DNA of 64,000 nucleotides from Agromyces cerinus subsp. cerinus (GCF_900142065.1 NZ_FSRJ01000005.1:213287-277286); one strand, 5' to 3'. Positions 16,705-26,042 are shown, counted from the first letter of the stretch. Notes: a model not told the origin generated them from the letters alone. Program-made: numbers and translations.

Positions 16705-19568
16705 CCGTGTCCGCCACCGCCCACCGCTCCGCCGTCGACCCCGGCGATGACCGACTCGCCGCAGAACTCGGCCGAGTGCTCGGCACGACCGCCTCGCCGA
16801 CGTCGACGGCCGCGGATGTCTCGGTCGCCGAGTTCGATCGCATCGTCGCGGGCGTCGACGCCTCGCATGTGCTGCTGACCCCCGCCGCCGTGGTCACCCC
16901 GCGCAGCCTCGAGCAGGTTGCGGCCGTGCTCCGCTTCGCGGCCGATGCCGGGCTCGGGGTCACCGTGCGTTCGGGCGGCACCAGCCTCTCGGGCCAGGCA
17001 TCGACCGACGGCATCCTGCTCGACACGCGCACCGCGTTCCGCCGCATCCAGCCCGAGGCCGGCGGCGAGCGCGTGCGCGTGCAGCCCGGGGCGACGGTGC
17101 GGCAGGTCAATGCCCGGCTGCTCCGCCACGGCCGCAAGCTCGGGCCCGACCCGGCCAGCGAGATCGCCGCGACCGTCGGCGGCGTGATCGCCAACAACTC
17201 GAGCGGCATGGCCTGCGGCACGCACCACAACAGCTACCGCACGCTCGCCTCGCTCACCTTCGTCCTGCCGAGCGGCACGATCGTCGACACCGCGGCGCCC
17301 GATGCCGACCGGCGGCTCGCCGACGCCGAGCCCGCGCTGCACGCGGGTCTCGCCCGACTCCGCGACCTCGTGCGCGACCGTGCAGACCTGCGCGCCGAGA
17401 TCGAGCGGCAGTACCGCGGCAAGAACACGATGGGCTACGGCCTGAACTCCTTCCTCGACTTCACCGAACCGGTCGAGATCCTCGCGCACCTCATGGTCGG
17501 CAGCGAGGGCACGCTCGGCTTCGTCGCCGAGGCCGTCTTCGACACCGTGCCGATCGCCTCGAGCGTCGCCACGGCGCTCGTCGTGTTCCCCTCGCTCGAC
17601 GCCGCCACCGGCATCCTGCCGGTGCTCGTCGAGACCGGCGCCGCCACCATCGAGCTGATGGATGCCGCGTCGCTTCGCGTGATCCAGGCCGACCCCGCGG
17701 CATCCGGCATCATCGACGACGTCTCGATCGACGGGCACGCCGCCCTGCTCGTGGAGTACCACGGCCGCGACGACGACGACCTCGCCGAGCAGCTCGTCCG
17801 GGCCGCCGCCGCGCTCTCGGCTGCCGGCGCCCCCGCGCTCGAGGTCACCCGCGATCCGAAGGAGCGCGCTCGGCTCTGGCACTTCCGCAAGGGGCTCTAC
17901 GCGGCGATCGCCGGCGCCCGGCGCCCGGGCACCACCGCGCTGCTCGAGGACATCGCCGTGCCCGTCGAACGGCTCGCGGCGACGTGCGCGGCGCTGCAGA
18001 CGCTCTTCCACCGCCACGGCTATGCCGATGCGGTGATCTTCGGGCACGCGAAGGACGGCAACATCCACTTCCTCCTCACCGAGGACTTCACCGCAGCCGA
18101 CGCGATCACGCGGCAGGAGCGCTTCACCGAAGAGCTCGTCGACCTCGTGCTCGGCGCCGGCGGCACGCTGAAGGCCGAGCACGGCACCGGCCGGATCATG
18201 GCGCCCTTCGTCGAACGCCAGTTCGGCGCCGAGCTCTACGCCGTCATGCGCGAGGTCAAGGCGCTCTGCGACCCCGCCGGCGTGCTGAACCCCGGCGTGC
18301 TGCTCACCGACTCGCCGACCGCGCACCTCGAGCACCTGAAGCTCACGCCCGAGGTCGAGTCGGAGGTCGACCGCTGCGTCGAGTGCGGCTACTGCGAGCC
18401 CGTGTGCCCGAGCAAGGACGTCACGATCACGCCGCGCCAGCGCATCGCGGTGCGCCGGGCGCGCGCCGCCGCGAAGCACGCCGGCGACACCGACCTCGAC
18501 GCACGCCTCGCCGCCGCGGAGGAGTACGCCTCGGTCGAGACCTGCGCCGCCGACGGCATGTGCCAGACGGCGTGCCCCGTGATGATCAACACCGGCGACC
18601 TCGTGCGGCGCCTGCGCGAGCAGGAGGCGAATGCGCCGACCCGCACGATCGCCGGGGCACTCGCGAAGACCTGGGGCCCGGTGACTCGGGGCGCCGCGCT
18701 CGCCCTCACCGCCGCGAAGGCCGTGCCGCCGATCGCCACCGCGGCCAGTGCCGCCGGCCGCGCGGTGCTCGGCGCCGACGTCGTGCCGCAGTGGTCAGCC
18801 GACCTGCCTCGCGGCGGGGCGAAGCGCGCCCACGCCTCGGCCGCCGCCGGCGACGTCGTCTTCTTCTCGGCCTGCGTCGGCTCGATGTTCGGCCCGGCCG
18901 ACGACGGCATCGGCGCGGCATCCGCCTTCCGCCTGCTCTGCGATCGCGCCGGGGTCGAACTCATCACGCCCGACGGCATCGACGGGCTGTGCTGCGGCAC
19001 CCCGTGGAAGTCGAAGGGACTCGCCACCGGCTACGCCACCGCGATCGAGCAGACGGTGCGCGCGCTGCTCGCCGCCTCGGACGGCGGGCGCCTGCCGATC
19101 GTCTGCGACAACTCCTCCTGCACCGAGGGCCTCGTGCACGCGCTCGAGAACGTGGGCGAGCTCGACGGCGCGCCGGTCTCGCTCCGCATCGTCGACGCGG
19201 TCGACTTCGCGGCCGAGCGGCTGCTGCCCGCACTCGACGTCGGTGAGCGGCTCGATTCCCTCGCGCTGCATCCGACCTGTTCGAGCACGCGACTCGGTTC
19301 GAACGACCACCTGCGGCAGCTCGCGAACGCGGTGGCCGTCGACGCGGTGGTTCCGGATGCCTGGGGCTGCTGCGCCTTCGCGGGCGACCGCGGCATGCTC
19401 CACCCCGAGCTGACGGCATCCGCGACCGCGGCGGAGGCGGCGGAGCTCGCCGAACGCGACTTCGACGCCCACGCCTCGTGCAACCGCACGTGCGAGATCG
19501 GCATGACGCGCGCGACGGGCGAACCGTACGTTCACATCCTCGAGCTGCTCGAGCGCGCGACCCGCTGA
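16701..19568 (+). CDS. FAD/Fe-S D-lactate dehydrogenase (Dld/GlcD-GlpC fusion type)
   Basis: This 955-residue fusion has three parts. The first is a FAD-PCMH domain (about 55-290), with VRSGGTSLSGQAS and AATVGGVIANNSSGM. The second is a FAD-linked oxidase C-terminal domain with GHAKDGNIHFLL and EHGTGR. The third is an electron-transfer part with a [4Fe-4S] motif at C559, C562, C565 and C569-P, a second cluster with C615, C621 and C625-P, and CCG-type motifs (DGLCCGTPW, WGCCAFAGDRG). Enzymes of this architecture oxidise D-lactate to pyruvate and pass electrons to the quinone pool. Co-transcription with the RpiR gene and proximity to murQ, whose reaction frees D-lactate, fit this well. D-2-hydroxyglutarate or glycolate as substrate cannot be excluded from sequence alone. 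Confidence 0.88.
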   Translation: MTVSATAHRSAVDPGDDRLAAELGRVLGTTASPTSTAADVSVAEFDRIVAGVDASHVLLTPAAVVTPRSLEQVAAVLRFAADAGLGVTVRSGGTSLSGQASTDGILLDTRTAFRRIQPEAGGERVRVQPGATVRQVNARLLRHGRKLGPDPASEIAATVGGVIANNSSGMACGTHHNSYRTLASLTFVLPSGTIVDTAAPDADRRLADAEPALHAGLARLRDLVRDRADLRAEIERQYRGKNTMGYGLNSFLDFTEPVEILAHLMVGSEGTLGFVAEAVFDTVPIASSVATALVVFPSLDAATGILPVLVETGAATIELMDAASLRVIQADPAASGIIDDVSIDGHAALLVEYHGRDDDDLAEQLVRAAAALSAAGAPALEVTRDPKERARLWHFRKGLYAAIAGARRPGTTALLEDIAVPVERLAATCAALQTLFHRHGYADAVIFGHAKDGNIHFLLTEDFTAADAITRQERFTEELVDLVLGAGGTLKAEHGTGRIMAPFVERQFGAELYAVMREVKALCDPAGVLNPGVLLTDSPTAHLEHLKLTPEVESEVDRCVECGYCEPVCPSKDVTITPRQRIAVRRARAAAKHAGDTDLDARLAAAEEYASVETCAADGMCQTACPVMINTGDLVRRLREQEANAPTRTIAGALAKTWGPVTRGAALALTAAKAVPPIATAASAAGRAVLGADVVPQWSADLPRGGAKRAHASAAAGDVVFFSACVGSMFGPADDGIGAASAFRLLCDRAGVELITPDGIDGLCCGTPWKSKGLATGYATAIEQTVRALLAASDGGRLPIVCDNSSCTEGLVHALENVGELDGAPVSLRIVDAVDFAAERLLPALDVGERLDSLALHPTCSSTRLGSNDHLRQLANAVAVDAVVPDAWGCCAFAGDRGMLHPELTASATAAEAAELAERDFDAHASCNRTCEIGMTRATGEPYVHILELLERATR

Positions 19569-19592
19569 GGTCGATGCCGTGAGCGCTCCGGC

Positions 19593-20639
19593 TCAGCCGA
19601 TGCGGAGCACCACGCTCCCCCGCTTGCGGCCGGTGTCGACGTAGCGGTGCGCCTCGACGATGTCGTCGAGGTCGAAGGTACGGTCGATGACGGGTCGCAG
19701 CTCCCCTGATTCGGCGAGCGCCGCGAGTCGCTCCATGCCCGCTCGGCCCATGCGGCCGCCGCGGTGGTCGACGACGAGCCCGCTTCGGCGGGCCTGCATG
19801 CCGGCGGCCAGCATGCCGGGCAGGTCGGCGATGACGAGCAGCAGAGCCCCGCCGGGCGTCAGCAGGTGGGCGACACGACCGAACGGCGCATTGCCGACGC
19901 ACTCGACGATCACGTCGTAGTGCGGGCCTTCGGAGCGAGCCTCGCCGGATCGTCCGCGCGCCGCGAAGTCCTCGCGGGTGTAGTCGACGACCTCGCTCGC
20001 CCCGAGCGAGCGCACGAGGTCGGCGTTCCGCCCGCTCGTCACGGCGGTCACGTGCGCGCCCCTGGCCGCCGCGAGCTGCACGACGGCCGTGCCGACTGCG
20101 CCCGAGGCGCCGTTCACGAGCACACGGGTGCCGGGCCCGATCGTCACCCCGTCGAGGTAGCGCAGGGCGGTGTGCCCGCCGAACACGATCGCGGCGGCCT
20201 GCTCGAACGAGAGGTTCGCGGGCTTCCGCGCGACCTCGCCCTCGGCGTCGACGACGACGAACTCCGCATGGCAGCCCATGCCTGCACCGCGCATCACGAT
20301 GACCTCATCACCGGGCGCGAATCGGGTGACGCCCTCGCCGACTCGCTCGACGACGCCGGCGGCCTCCATGCCGAGCACGGGCTTCCTGGGGCGGAACCAC
20401 CCGATCATCGGCCCGACGACCACTCCCAGCCCCCGCGGCACTCGGCGGCTCCGCAGTCGATGGTCGGCGATGCTCACCGTCGAGGCGCGCACACGCAGGA
20501 GAAGTTCGCCGGGCCCTGGCTCGGGCGTCGGCACCTCGGCGACGTGCGCGACCTCGGGTCCGCCGAAGCGCCCGATGACCGCGGCACGCATCGTGATCGG
20601 GGTGACGGAGGTCGCCGGCTGGAATGATTCCGTGGACAT
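19593..20639 (-). CDS. MDR-superfamily NAD(P)H:quinone oxidoreductase-like protein
   Basis: This 348-residue medium-chain dehydrogenase/reductase lacks the zinc ligands of alcohol dehydrogenases and carries the NADPH-binding VLVNGASGAVGTAVVQLAAARGA motif (around residues 165-187). It resembles quinone oxidoreductase/enoyl reductase members that reduce reactive carbonyls or quinones. The ATG at 20639 follows AAGGGAGC. It is divergent from a TetR gene, and its promoter region is covered by two perfect TetR-type palindromes, so it is the likely regulated target. It converges with the D-lactate dehydrogenase gene with 24 bp between stops. Confidence 0.85.
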   Translation of the reverse strand: MSTESFQPATSVTPITMRAAVIGRFGGPEVAHVAEVPTPEPGPGELLLRVRASTVSIADHRLRSRRVPRGLGVVVGPMIGWFRPRKPVLGMEAAGVVERVGEGVTRFAPGDEVIVMRGAGMGCHAEFVVVDAEGEVARKPANLSFEQAAAIVFGGHTALRYLDGVTIGPGTRVLVNGASGAVGTAVVQLAAARGAHVTAVTSGRNADLVRSLGASEVVDYTREDFAARGRSGEARSEGPHYDVIVECVGNAPFGRVAHLLTPGGALLLVIADLPGMLAAGMQARRSGLVVDHRGGRMGRAGMERLAALAESGELRPVIDRTFDLDDIVEAHRYVDTGRKRGSVVLRIG

Positions 20640-20649
20640 GTGCTGCTCC

Positions 20650-20676
20650 CTTACGTTGTAAGACTTACGGCGTAAG
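20650..20676. promoter_or_regulatory. Two tandem TetR operators CTTAC-N3-GTAAG
   Basis: CTTACGTTGTAAG (20650-20662) and CTTACGGCGTAAG (20664-20676) are 13-bp palindromes with perfect CTTAC/GTAAG arms, separated by one base. They lie directly upstream of the leftward oxidoreductase ATG. The leftward -10 candidate TATCTT (complement of 20674-20679) overlaps the second copy, so occupancy would block that promoter. Confidence 0.8.
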
Positions 20677-20720
20677 ATACGCCGCGGATGCCACCGCGTC
20701 CAGTCCCGGAGGACGATTGC

Positions 20721-20735
20721 CTGACGTTGTAAGGT
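20721..20735. promoter_or_regulatory. Third TetR operator copy overlapping leaderless tetR promoter
   Basis: CTGACGTTGTAAG (20721-20733) matches the two upstream operators except for one arm base. It overlaps TAAGGT (20730-20735), a TANNNT-type -10 lying 6 nt before the tetR ATG. This predicts autorepression of a leaderless transcript. Confidence 0.6.
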
Positions 20736-20741
20736 GAAGAC

Positions 20742-21431
20742 ATGCCGCAGCGGTCCGTCGTGCGCCCCCAGCTCACTCGAGAGAGCGTGCTGCAGACAGC
20801 CCTGCAACTGGCCGACCGCGACGGCATCGAGGCGCTGACGATGCGCGCGCTCGCCGAGCAGCTCGGCGTCGAGGCGATGTCGATCTACTACCACCTGCCG
20901 AACAAGGACGCGATCCTCGACGGCCTCGTCGAAGTGGTCTTCGCCGAGATCGAGCAGGAGGTCGGCGGGTTCGCCCCTCCCCCTTCGACGGATGCGTCGA
21001 ACTGGGCGCCGGCGCTCCGCGAACGCATCCTCGGTGCGAGGCGCGTGCTGCTGCGGCATCCGTGGTTGCCGAACGTCATGAACGCGCGCGGCGCCTCAGG
21101 GCCCAACGCCATGCGTCACGTCGACGGCGTCGTCGGCATCATGCGGGCCGGCGGCATGTCGCACGACCTCATCCACCACTCGCTGCACGCCATCGGCAGC
21201 CGCATGTACGGCTACGTGCAAGAACTCAGCGACGACGGGGCGGCCCCGGCACCGGTCGAGCTCGAGCAACTCGCCGCCCTCGCGCCGCACCTCGCCGCGA
21301 TGCTCGCCGAGGTCGTGCACGACGATCCCGAGTCGACCCTCGGCTGGTGCGACGACCAGACTGAGTTCGAGTTCGGGCTCGACCTGCTGCTCGAGGGGCT
21401 CGAGCGGCGCCGGGCGGCGCAGCCCGCCTGA
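20742..21431 (+). CDS. TetR-family regulator (TetR class, with TetR_C-type domain)
   Basis: This 229-residue repressor has an N-terminal helix-turn-helix (about residues 10-55), including LTMRALAEQLGVEAMSIYYHLPNKDAILDG, the typical TetR/Tet-class DNA-binding region. The C-terminal domain is the longer all-helical form seen in TetR_C proteins, with RRVLLRHPWLPNVM and the late LLLEGLERR helix. Three copies of a CTTAC-N3-GTAAG palindrome flank it, so the target is the divergent oxidoreductase gene and its own promoter. Its inducer is unknown; a reactive carbonyl or quinone used by the oxidoreductase would be the simplest guess. Confidence 0.88.
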   Translation: MPQRSVVRPQLTRESVLQTALQLADRDGIEALTMRALAEQLGVEAMSIYYHLPNKDAILDGLVEVVFAEIEQEVGGFAPPPSTDASNWAPALRERILGARRVLLRHPWLPNVMNARGASGPNAMRHVDGVVGIMRAGGMSHDLIHHSLHAIGSRMYGYVQELSDDGAAPAPVELEQLAALAPHLAAMLAEVVHDDPESTLGWCDDQTEFEFGLDLLLEGLERRRAAQPA

Positions 21432-21461
21432 GCGCTCGGAAGGACTCGGCTCAGAGCGCTC
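21430..21461. terminator. Short possible bidirectional terminator between convergent genes
   Basis: GAGCGCTC occurs at 21430-21437 and again at 21454-21461. The word is self-complementary, so the two copies can pair across a 16-nt loop spanning both stop codons. No clear U-tract is present, so this is a weak call. Confidence 0.3.
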
Positions 21462-23043
21462 CGGTCGCCGCCGTCTCGATGACGCTGGGCGTGCCGTCGA
21501 AGACGAGCAGCCGGTCGGCGAGCTTGTCGACGAAGAACCGGTCGTGGCTGACCACGATGACCGCGCCCGGGAAATGCGTGAGTGCCCGCTCCATGACCTG
21601 CGTCGAGGTGATGTCGAGGTGGTTCGTCGGCTCGTCGAGCACGATCACCGCCGCCCCCGAGAGCAGGCACTGCGCGATCGCGACACGAGCGCGCTGACCG
21701 CCCGAGAGCGTACCGATCTTCTGCTTGAGGTCGGCCTCCGAGAACTGGAGCATCGCGAGGAATCGGCCCACGCTCTTCTTCGTCGCGGTGAACGCGAGCG
21801 AGTCGGGGTAGGCGTTCACCGCGTGCCCGACCGTGTCTTCGAGATCGAGCTCGGCGTAGACCCGGTTGTACGAGACGTACCTGGCGCCCTTGGCCCAGCG
21901 CACGGTGCCGAAGTCGGCCTCGGTCTCGCCGGTCAGCACGTCGAGCAGCGTCGACTTGCCCGAGCCGTTCGAGCCGAGCACCGCGACCCGGTCGCCGCGG
22001 CGCAGGTCGAACGAGAGGCCCTCGAAGAGCGGCGCACCGCCGAAGCTCTTCGTCAGCCCCGTCACCGTGAGCAGGTCGTTCGAGACCCGCAGCCCCTCGT
22101 AGATGCCCGTGATGATCTGATCGATCGGGCGGGGCGCCTGCCGCTTCTTGATGTCGGCGAGACGGCGGGCGACCGCGTTCGACGGGTTGCGCGCGGCTTC
22201 GCGGCGTGCTGCCGAGGCCGCCTGCTCGTAGGCGAGCAGCTCCTCCTCGTGCGCGAACTGCTTCTCGAGCATCTTCAACCGCGACTGCTTCGCGTGCACG
22301 TACGCCGAGTAGTCGCCCTCGTACTCCTGCAGGCGGTAGTTCTCGAGCTCGATGATGCGGGTGACCACGCCGTCGAGGAACTGGCGGTCGTGCGAGACCA
22401 CGAGCACGGCGCCCGCGAAGCCCGAGAGCCAGTTCTCGATCCACTTCACGCCGTCGAGGTCGAGGAAGTTCGTCGGCTCGTCGAGCAGCAGCACGTCGGG
22501 CGACTGCACGAGGATCTGCGCGAGCGCGGCGCGGTTGCGCCATCCGCCCGACAGGCGCCCGACCGACAGGGCGCGGCGCTCCTCGTCGAAGCCGAGGCGG
22601 GTGAGGACCGTGTCGATCGTGGTCTCGTAGGTCCAGCCGCCGATGTGGTCCATGCGCTCGAAGAGCTCGCCCTGCTCGGTCAGGATCCGCGTCATCGCGT
22701 CATCCGACATCGGCTCGGCGAGCGCCATGCCGATCTCGTCGAGGCGGGCCTGCGTCTCGTGCACCTGCGCGAAGTGGCCGCTCAGGATCTGCTGGATGCT
22801 CTGCTCGCCGTCGAGCTCCGAGAACTGCGAGAAGTACCCGATCGTGGTGCCGAGCGTGACGTCGCGGGTGCCGCCGCTCGGCTCGCGCCGCCCGAACACG
22901 ACCTCGAGCAGGCTCGTCTTGCCGGTGCCGTTCTTGCCGATGAGGCCGACCCGGTCGCCCTGCTTCAGCTTCAGGAACGCCTCCTTCAGCACCGGGCGTC
23001 CGTCGAACTCGATGCTGACGTCGTTCAGGCGGATCAGGCTCAC
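21451..23043 (-). CDS. ABC-F family ATPase (ribosome-associated, YbiT/EttA-like)
   Basis: This 530-residue soluble protein has two ABC domains and no membrane segment: Walker A GKNGTGKTS and GSNGSGKST, signatures LSGGWRNRA and LSGGQRARV, and Walker B motifs LLDEPTNFLDLD and VIVLDEPTNHLDITS. The interdomain region (about 240-300) is the charged helical linker (HAKQSRLKMLEKQFAHEEELLAYEQ) that reaches the ribosomal P site in ABC-F proteins. Length equals that of the YbiT group. It probably acts in translation under stress; antibiotic protection is possible but not indicated. It starts with GTG at 23043 following AAGGAC. Its 5' leader shows no obvious peptide or attenuator. Confidence 0.9.
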   Translation of the reverse strand: MSLIRLNDVSIEFDGRPVLKEAFLKLKQGDRVGLIGKNGTGKTSLLEVVFGRREPSGGTRDVTLGTTIGYFSQFSELDGEQSIQQILSGHFAQVHETQARLDEIGMALAEPMSDDAMTRILTEQGELFERMDHIGGWTYETTIDTVLTRLGFDEERRALSVGRLSGGWRNRAALAQILVQSPDVLLLDEPTNFLDLDGVKWIENWLSGFAGAVLVVSHDRQFLDGVVTRIIELENYRLQEYEGDYSAYVHAKQSRLKMLEKQFAHEEELLAYEQAASAARREAARNPSNAVARRLADIKKRQAPRPIDQIITGIYEGLRVSNDLLTVTGLTKSFGGAPLFEGLSFDLRRGDRVAVLGSNGSGKSTLLDVLTGETEADFGTVRWAKGARYVSYNRVYAELDLEDTVGHAVNAYPDSLAFTATKKSVGRFLAMLQFSEADLKQKIGTLSGGQRARVAIAQCLLSGAAVIVLDEPTNHLDITSTQVMERALTHFPGAVIVVSHDRFFVDKLADRLLVFDGTPSVIETAATGAL

Positions 23044-23158
23044 TGGTGTCCTTGCGGTGAAGAGGTGGAGAAGTTCGGCGAGACGGATGCCTCGAGCCGC
23101 GCGCCCACTCTACCGACGCCGCCTGCGCGGCAACCCAGCCGCATGCGACGATCGGTGC

Positions 23159-23500
23159 ATGGCGCATCGGGAACCCAACGATCTCGGCAGCATCGCCCTC
23201 TCGGACGAGGGCCTCGCCGTCACCACGAGCGGCTCGCCCGAGGTGCTGGTGCCGTGGGACGAGATCGACTCGGTCGCAGTGGACGTGACAGAGATCATGG
23301 GCGAGGTGCACCGCGCCGTCGTGTTCGACCACGTCTCGGGCGAGTTCTTCGAGATCTCGGACCGGGCCGACGGATGGGAGGAGGCGATCGAACACCTCGG
23401 CGACCACATGGCCCTGCTCGTCGACGCGCCGCTCGAGGTCTGCCGCGAGGCCCGCCCCGACGCCGAGCCGATCGAACTCGCCCGCCGCCGGGAGGGCTGA
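23159..23500 (+). CDS. Small conserved-type protein of unknown function
   Basis: This 113-residue acidic soluble protein has a beta-rich first half (IALSDEGLAVTTSGSPEVLVPWDEIDSVAVDV) that looks like a PH-like or small barrel fold, then a helical C-terminal part. I do not recognise the family. The ATG at 23159 has no Shine-Dalgarno sequence; a -10-like GACGAT lies 6 nt upstream, so a leaderless transcript is possible. It is divergent from the ABC-F gene with a 115-bp gap and is not linked by overlap to any neighbour. Confidence 0.6.
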   Translation: MAHREPNDLGSIALSDEGLAVTTSGSPEVLVPWDEIDSVAVDVTEIMGEVHRAVVFDHVSGEFFEISDRADGWEEAIEHLGDHMALLVDAPLEVCREARPDAEPIELARRREG

Positions 23501-23639
23501 GGCCGGGCACGCAGCTGCGCCTGACAGCGAGGCGCTCACCGCCGAGACCGGCTCCACCGGAGCGACCGGGATCATGCCGAGGGCTGGTGCGCCGTCTGCG
23601 AGAGGAGCAGACTCGCAGGCGAGACCGCCGGGAGGAACC

Positions 23640-24893
23640 ATGGGCGACGCGCAACCACCGCCACCTTCACCCGACGAACGATTCGCGCCCGTCTTCGGCG
23701 CCGCGGCGTTCGAGGGAGAGTCCCCGGGCGCCATCAGCAGCCGCGCCGGCCACTTCCTCGCCATGGGCACCGCGGCCTTCGGGTCGAGGGAGCAGACCGC
23801 CGATGTGCGCGATGACGCCGAGGCGCTCGGCGTGCCGTTCGTCGTCCCGGCGACCGATGACGATCTGCTCTGGAGCGAGCAGTCGAACCTCGACCAGCTC
23901 ACCCGATTCGCGCTGCAGGACCACGGGGCATCCGACGCCCGCGACTGGAGCGGTGGGGCACCACCTCGCGCCGACGACGAACTCGCGCTCTGGCAGAACG
24001 TCGAACTCACGCACTCTGTCCCGTCGCTGCTCGCTCTGCTGAACCACTCGCGCGGCAGCGAGCACGAGCTCCAGCGCGTCGCCGCCGCGACCGCGCTCCG
24101 CACCTTCAGCAGCGGCGCGCTGGCTGCGGCCGACGAGGTGCTCGCCGCCGCGACCGCCTCGGCCGACGAGCACGTGGCCGCGATCGCGAACACCGCATTG
24201 CGTCGAAGCGACGGCGGCGGTTCGGAACCGGCGAGGCCGACGCGCGCTCCGACGGGCGGCGGCGCTCCCACGGCCTTCGCCCACGCAGAGGTCAGCCTCG
24301 CCATCCACGGCACGTGGGCCCAGGTCACCGCAGACCCCTGGTACGCGCCGGGAGAGCCGCTGCACAACCACATCCTGGTCGCCTCGACCCCGAACCTCTA
24401 TGACGAGGACACCTACTACACGTGGAGCGGCGAGTACTCGCAGGCCGCCCGGGATGCCGGCTCGGCCGAGCTGCCGATCTGGAGGGACGCGCTCGCCCTG
24501 CCCCCGTTCGACACCGTCTTCGCCCACAGTCATGGCGGCAACGTCGCACTGACCGCGGCGGCCGACGGCGAGCGGATCCGCATGCTCGTGCTCATGCACA
24601 CCCCCGCCCTCCCGCGGTCGGATGCGCAGTGGGCAGCGATCAGGGGGCACGTGGGGCGCACGGTCGTGATGCGGACCCGACTCGACCACGTCGTGCTCGC
24701 CGACGGCCTGGTCAACGGGAGTTCGCAGCGCTTCGACCAGAACAAGCTTCCGCATCATCCGGTCGTACTGCACTGGGCGAACGCCGACGCCTGGTTCTCG
24801 CACACCTTCTTCACCGAGGTCGGCAAGTGGCTGCAGTACGACCTCGCGGGCACGGTCCGCAGGCAGCATCGCTACGCAGAACAACTCGTGTAG
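23640..24893 (+). CDS. Alpha/beta-hydrolase-like protein with long helical N-terminal region
   Basis: This 417-residue protein has two parts. The first 200 residues are helical and Ala-rich, with the look of HEAT-type repeats (ELQRVAAATALRTFSSGALAAADEVLAAATASADEHVAAIANTAL). The second part has a strand VSLAIHGTW and the nucleophile elbow AHSHGG (Ser297) of an alpha/beta hydrolase, then MLVLMHTPALP. No signal peptide is seen. The combination suggests a lipase/esterase-like domain attached to a protein-interaction module; substrate and role are unknown. GGAGGAAC 1-2 nt before the coding start region (23631-23638) supports the ATG at 23640, though the spacing is short. Confidence 0.65.
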   Translation: MGDAQPPPPSPDERFAPVFGAAAFEGESPGAISSRAGHFLAMGTAAFGSREQTADVRDDAEALGVPFVVPATDDDLLWSEQSNLDQLTRFALQDHGASDARDWSGGAPPRADDELALWQNVELTHSVPSLLALLNHSRGSEHELQRVAAATALRTFSSGALAAADEVLAAATASADEHVAAIANTALRRSDGGGSEPARPTRAPTGGGAPTAFAHAEVSLAIHGTWAQVTADPWYAPGEPLHNHILVASTPNLYDEDTYYTWSGEYSQAARDAGSAELPIWRDALALPPFDTVFAHSHGGNVALTAAADGERIRMLVLMHTPALPRSDAQWAAIRGHVGRTVVMRTRLDHVVLADGLVNGSSQRFDQNKLPHHPVVLHWANADAWFSHTFFTEVGKWLQYDLAGTVRRQHRYAEQLV

Positions 24894-24985
24894 TCGGCGG
24901 CAGGCCACCGGATGCGACCTCCGACTCGAATCGCGATCGCGGCACGGATCGGAAGGTTCTCGGCGCCCGCGGCGTTGGCCACTGC

Positions 24986-26020
24986 ATGAGAGCGATCGCG
25001 TACGCCAAGACCGGGAACTCGTCCGTACTGCACCTCGTCGAGCGGGAGGCGGCCGAACCGGGCGCCGGAGAGGTGCGCGTGCGCATCGCCGTGTCGGGTG
25101 TCAACCCGACCGATTGGAAGGCGAGGGCCGGTTCGCGGCCGGGCGTGGCGGCGCCGTTCGCGGAGGTCGTGCCGAACCAGGACGGCGCCGGCATCGTCGA
25201 CGCCGTCGGCCCCGGCGTGCCCGGGTTCGCGGTCGGCGACCGGGTCTGGGCCTACCTCGCCGCGCACGAACGGCCGTCCGGCACCGCGCAGCAGTTCGCG
25301 GTGCTCTCGGCCGAGCACGTGGTGGCCCTGCCGGATGCCGCGGGCTTCGACCTCGGCGCCTCCCTCGGCGTTCCCGCCATGACCGCGCACCGCGCGCTCA
25401 CCGTCTCCGAGGCGGGTCCGTCGCGACTCGGCCCCGGCGCGCTCGACGGCCGCACGGTGCTCATCGCCGGCGGCGCGGGCGCCGTCGGGCACGCGGCCAT
25501 CCAGCTCGCCCGCTGGTCGGGAGCCACGGTCATCACGACGGTGAGCTCGCCCGAGAAGGCCGCGCTCGCGACCGCGGCCGGAGCCCACCACGTCGTGAAC
25601 TACCGCACCGACGACGCTGCGGCCGCGATCCGCGCCATCGCCCCGCACGGCGTCGACCAGGTCGTCGAGGTCTCGCCCGCCCGCAACGCCGGGCTCAACG
25701 CGAGCGTCATCGCGAACCACGGGTCGATCGCCGTGTACGCGACCGACGGCGGCGCCGAGATGACCCTCGACGTGCGCCGGCACTTCGCGCTCAACGTGCG
25801 GTACCAGTTCCTGCTGCTCTACACCGTCGGCCAGGACGCCCTCTCGGCCGCCGCCGAGGACATCGGCCGTGCACTCGTCGACGGCGCACTGCCCGTCGGC
25901 GAGGGCGCCGGCCTGCCGATCACCCGCTTCCCACTCGAGCGCACGGCCGCGGCGCACGACGCCGTCGAGGCCGGCACCGTCGGCAAGGTGCTCATCGACG
26001 TCGACCCCGACATCGCCTGA
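24986..26020 (+). CDS. Zinc-independent MDR oxidoreductase (NADPH:quinone reductase type)
   Basis: This 344-residue medium-chain reductase begins MRAIAYAKTGNSSVLHLVE, has the substrate-side motif VNPTDWKARAG (around 39-49) and the cofactor-binding VLIAGGAGAVGHAAIQLARWSGA. It is the classic quinone oxidoreductase (QOR) branch without catalytic zinc residues. It would reduce quinones or alpha,beta-unsaturated carbonyls with NADPH. The gene stands alone between the hydrolase gene and the convergent LysE gene (22 bp between stops). No clear ribosome-binding site precedes the ATG. Confidence 0.85.
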   Translation: MRAIAYAKTGNSSVLHLVEREAAEPGAGEVRVRIAVSGVNPTDWKARAGSRPGVAAPFAEVVPNQDGAGIVDAVGPGVPGFAVGDRVWAYLAAHERPSGTAQQFAVLSAEHVVALPDAAGFDLGASLGVPAMTAHRALTVSEAGPSRLGPGALDGRTVLIAGGAGAVGHAAIQLARWSGATVITTVSSPEKAALATAAGAHHVVNYRTDDAAAAIRAIAPHGVDQVVEVSPARNAGLNASVIANHGSIAVYATDGGAEMTLDVRRHFALNVRYQFLLLYTVGQDALSAAAEDIGRALVDGALPVGEGAGLPITRFPLERTAAAHDAVEAGTVGKVLIDVDPDIA

Positions 26021-26042
26021 TCCCTCCCCGGGCGAGCGACGC

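Noticed and set aside
21451..23043. ABC-F gene as a drug-efflux transporter ATPase or antibiotic-resistance gene
   Set aside because: No membrane partner, ribosome-type linker present; YbiT/EttA-like housekeeping translation factor is the simpler reading. No leader peptide or attenuator seen.
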